From Halorubrum ruber (GTDB taxonomy: Archaea > Halobacteriota > Halobacteria > Halobacteriales > Haloferacaceae): 64,000 nucleotides of DNA. Made by a program: the position numbers and the translations under genes. Below the pieces are notes generated by a model. It was not told where the DNA came from. It ran no database searches and saw only the letters and a program-made list of their open reading frames with translations. The DNA lies in the NCBI RefSeq assembly GCF_018228765.1, contig NZ_CP073695.1, positions 310,001 to 374,000 on the forward strand, given 5' to 3'. Of the stretch, positions 61,133 to 64,000 are shown piece after piece (the first letter of the stretch is position 1; the number at the start of each line of letters is the position of its first letter).

Positions 61133-64000
61133 TCAGTCGTCGTCGGCGATCGCGGGCTTCCGGCGGTCGTCGCGGGGCCCTTCGAGGTCGACCTTCGGGA
61201 GCATGTCTCGGAGGTAGCGCCCGGTGTGGGACGCCTCCTCGTGCGCGATCTCCTCGGGGGTGCCGTCCGCGACGAGCTCGCCGCCGCCGTCGCCGCCCTC
61301 GGGACCGAGGTCGATCACGTGGTCGGCGTTCTTCACGAGATCGAGCTCGTGCTCGATGACGACCACCGTGTTGCCGGCGTCGACGAGCCGATGGAGCACG
61401 TCGATCAGCTTCCGCTCGTCCTCCTTGTGGAGCCCCGTCGTCGGCTCGTCGAGGAGGTACAGCGTGTCGCCGGTCGCGCGCTTGCCTAACTCCTCGGCGA
61501 GCTTCACGCGCTGGGCCTCGCCGCCGGAGAGCGTGGTGGAGGGCTGGCCGAGCTCCATGTAGCCGAGCCCGACGTCCTTCAGGAGCTTCAGGCGGCGTTC
61601 GAGCCCGCGGTGGCTCTCGAAGAACTCGTGGGCCTCCTCGACGCTCATGTCGAGCACGTCGGCGATCGTCTTCCCCTTGTACTCGACGTCGAGCGTCTCG
61701 TCGTTGTAGCGGGCGCCGCCGCACTCCTCGCAGGGGACGTACACGTCCGAGAGGAAGTTCATCTCGATCTTGACGGTGCCCTGCCCGCCGCACTCCTCGC
61801 AGCGACCGCCCTTCACGTTGAACGAGAAGCGGCCCTTCTCGTAGCCGCGGCGCTTCGAGAGCTTCGTCTCCGCGAACAGCTCGCGGACGTGGTCGAACAC
61901 GTCCGTGTACGTCGCGGGGTTCGAGCGCGGCGTCCGCCCGATCGGCGACTGGTCGATGAGCCGGACCGTCTCCACCTCGTCGAGTCCCTCGATCGCGTCG
62001 TGGTCGCCGGGGTCGACCGAGGTGTTGTCGTTCATCTCGCGGGCGAGTCCTTTATAAAGAATATCGTTGACGAGCGTCGACTTCCCGGAGCCGGAGACGC
62101 CGGTGACGGTCGTCAGCGTGCCGAGCGGGATCGGCACGTCGAGATCCTTCAGGTTATGCTGGCGGGCGCCCCGAACCGTCAGTTCGCCGTCGGGCTCGCG
62201 GCGCTCGTCGGGCACCGGAATCTCCTTCCGGCCCGCGAGGTAGTCGGCGGTCACCGACTCGTCGGTCGCGACCACCTCGTCGAAGTCGCCCTGCGCGACG
62301 ACCTCGCCGCCGCGCTTCCCGGGGCCGGGCCCCATGTCGATGATCTCGTCGGAGCGCCGCATCGTCTCCTCGTCGTGCTCGACGACGAGGAGGGTGTTGC
62401 CGAGGTCGCGGAGGCCTTCGAGCGTGTCGAGCAGGCGATCGTTGTCGCGCTGGTGGAGCCCGATGGAGGGCTCGTCGAGGACGTAGAGGACGCCCACCAG
62501 CCCGGAGCCCACCTGCGTCGCGAGCCGGATGCGCTGGCTCTCGCCGCCGGAGAGGGTCGACGCCTCGCGGTCGAGCGTGAGGTACTCCAAGCCGACCTCC
62601 TCCATGAAGCCGAGCCGCGCGCGGATCTCCTTTAAGATCTCCTCGGCGATGGTCGTCTCGCGCTCGTTCAGCTCGTCTTCCATCCCCTCGAAGTGCTCGC
62701 GGGCCTCCGCGATCGACAGCTCGTTGACCTCGGTGATGGCGGTGTCCGCGACGAGGACGTGCCGCGACTGCTCTTTCAGGCGCGTCCCCTCGCACTCCGG
62801 ACACGTCGTCACGGCCATGTACTCCTCGATGTGGTCGCGGGCGCGCTCGGAGTCGGTCTCGACGTGGCGACGCTCCAAGTTGGGGATCACTCCCTCGAAC
62901 CGCTCCGTCTTCTCGCGGGTGCCGTTCTTCGTGGTCCACTCGAAGTGGACCATCTCGTCGGTGCCGTAGAGGAACTGCCGCCGAATCTCCTCGTCGAGCT
63001 CCTCGAAGGGCGTGTCGAGGTCGACGCCGAAGTGCTCCGCGACGTTGTCGAGCTGGCGGGAGTAGTAGGTGCGGTCGTAGCTCCACGGCTCGAACACGTG
63101 TTTGAGGGGTTTCGAGGGGTCCTCGACCACGAGCTCCTCGTCGACCTCCTTCGTCGAGCCGATCCCCTCGCACTCGGGGCAGGCGCCGTAGGGGCTGTTG
63201 AAGGAGAACGAGCGCGTCTCGATCGCGGAGAACTGGACGTCGGAGTTGGGGTTGCCGAGCTCCTCGGAGAACTCGACGACGAGGCGGTCGTCGCCGTCGG
63301 CGTCTGCCGCGAGCGACCCCGTCGAGCGCGCGTTCGACGCGAACGGGACGTCTTCGGGCGGGTCCGGGACGATCAGCTTGAGGGCGCCGTCGGCCTCTTC
63401 GAGGGCGGTCTCGACGGAGTCGGTGATCCGCGAGCGCGCGTCCGGCGAGACGGTGACGCGGTCGACGATCACGTCGATCGTGTGGTCGTAGTTCTCGTCG
63501 AGGTCGGGGTCGTCGAGGGTGAGGTCCACCGGCTCGCCGTCGACCTCGACGCGGCTGTACCCGTCCAAGACGAGCTCCTCGAACAGCTCCTCGAACGCGC
63601 CCTTCTGGTCGCGGACGACCGGCGCGGCGATCTTCGCGCGGGTGTCCTCGGGGAGGTCGAGGATCTGGTTCACCATGTCCTGGGCGGACTGCTCGCCGAC
63701 CTCCTCGCCGGTGACGGGGTCGTACTGGGTGCCGATCCGGGCGTACAGCAGGCGGAGGTAGTCGTGGAGCTCCGTGACGGTCCCCACCGTCGACCGGGGG
63801 TTGTTCGCGGCGTTCTTCTGGTCGATGGAGATCGCCGGCGAGAGCCCCTCGACCGACTCCACCTGCGGTTTGTCCATCTGCCCGAGGAAGTTGCGGGCGT
63901 ACGCGGACAGCGACTCGATGTAGCGGCGCTGCCCCTCGGCGTAGACGGTGTCGAACGCGAGCGACGACTTCCCCGAGCCCGAGAGCCCGGTGACGACGGT
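61133..64000 (-). CDS. uvrA: Excinuclease ABC subunit A (5' end beyond window)
   Basis: 956 codons including the stop are inside. At the right edge the first Walker A region is partly visible (TGLSGSGKSSLAFDTVYAEG), followed by QRRYIESLSAYARNFLGQMD. Zn motifs include CPECEG (twice) and GGRCEECGGQGTVKIEM. Two ABC signatures, LSGGESQRIRLA and LSGGEAQRVKLA, and the second Walker A GVSGSGKSTLVND are present. UvrA finds DNA damage and loads UvrB. Only the first few residues are missing. uvrC is at 11.6-13.4 kb; uvrB is not in the window. Confidence 0.97.
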   Translation of the reverse strand, partial: TVVTGLSGSGKSSLAFDTVYAEGQRRYIESLSAYARNFLGQMDKPQVESVEGLSPAISIDQKNAANNPRSTVGTVTELHDYLRLLYARIGTQYDPVTGEEVGEQSAQDMVNQILDLPEDTRAKIAAPVVRDQKGAFEELFEELVLDGYSRVEVDGEPVDLTLDDPDLDENYDHTIDVIVDRVTVSPDARSRITDSVETALEEADGALKLIVPDPPEDVPFASNARSTGSLAADADGDDRLVVEFSEELGNPNSDVQFSAIETRSFSFNSPYGACPECEGIGSTKEVDEELVVEDPSKPLKHVFEPWSYDRTYYSRQLDNVAEHFGVDLDTPFEELDEEIRRQFLYGTDEMVHFEWTTKNGTREKTERFEGVIPNLERRHVETDSERARDHIEEYMAVTTCPECEGTRLKEQSRHVLVADTAITEVNELSIAEAREHFEGMEDELNERETTIAEEILKEIRARLGFMEEVGLEYLTLDREASTLSGGESQRIRLATQVGSGLVGVLYVLDEPSIGLHQRDNDRLLDTLEGLRDLGNTLLVVEHDEETMRRSDEIIDMGPGPGKRGGEVVAQGDFDEVVATDESVTADYLAGRKEIPVPDERREPDGELTVRGARQHNLKDLDVPIPLGTLTTVTGVSGSGKSTLVNDILYKGLAREMNDNTSVDPGDHDAIEGLDEVETVRLIDQSPIGRTPRSNPATYTDVFDHVRELFAETKLSKRRGYEKGRFSFNVKGGRCEECGGQGTVKIEMNFLSDVYVPCEECGGARYNDETLDVEYKGKTIADVLDMSVEEAHEFFESHRGLERRLKLLKDVGLGYMELGQPSTTLSGGEAQRVKLAEELGKRATGDTLYLLDEPTTGLHKEDERKLIDVLHRLVDAGNTVVVIEHELDLVKNADHVIDLGPEGGDGGGELVADGTPEEIAHEEASHTGRYLRDMLPKVDLEGPRDDRRKPAIADDD

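Overview
The window is a gene-dense, very GC-rich piece of an extremely halophilic archaeon (class Halobacteria; Halorubrum-like is my best guess from protein style and base composition, not proven). The evidence is archaeal information-processing genes (PCNA, thermosome, RIO1 plus a KH protein, Hjc), a haloarchaeal malate dehydrogenase, acidic proteins, Tat lipoproteins, TATA boxes about 25-27 bp before [16 protein letters not shown], and bacterial-type UvrA/UvrC. No prophage, plasmid or insertion-sequence gene was seen; it reads as chromosome.

Layout. 1-4.5 kb: 3' end of threonine synthase, a translationally coupled lactonase/iron-alcohol-dehydrogenase pair, and a divergent 7TM histidine kinase. 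4.5-15.2 kb: serA, a CNNM/CorC protein, a zinc-finger protein, a HEAT protein, thpR, a lipoprotein, uvrC and a soluble chemoreceptor. 15.3-23.2 kb: a frameshifted P450, a second 2H phosphoesterase, mdh, an MFS exporter and a second 7TM kinase. 23.2-33 kb: pcn, phosphohexomutase, FMN reductase, rhodanese, hjc, rio1, KH protein, thermosome, LUD protein. 33-43 kb: hydrolase, tRNA-Lys, M20 deacylase, SdpI-like protein, TPR and DUF424 proteins, class V aminotransferase, APC-Usp transporter. 43-52 kb: a thiamine-type ABC importer (substrate binder, permease, ATPase) and hisA and hisB. 52-64 kb: GNAT, retinal-forming pair (lycopene cyclase and Brp/Blh), serB, LarE-like protein, MutS-like ATPase, RidA and the 3' part of uvrA.

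The most unusual content lies between the genes. Eight intergenic elements (called A-H here; about 280-640 bp) share one architecture: a TTTATAAA-type box, 27 bp, the box CCTCCAAAGCCCCAG, a perfect 19-20 bp stem whose sequence differs in every copy, CTGCCCCTTTGAG, a conserved single-stranded stretch, a second and third stem that also change with compensation, then another TTTATAAA. Compensatory change in three stems, plus cUUCGg loops in three copies, points to a multicopy structured RNA family that I do not recognise. Five copies also carry repeated promoter-plus-box units, mostly at a 57-bp period; copy F has at least seven.

Four genes (P450, TPR protein, lycopene cyclase, MutS-like ATPase) are broken by what looks like one missing base in a G or C run. 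The shared sign and context suggest systematic homopolymer undercalling, not four real mutations.
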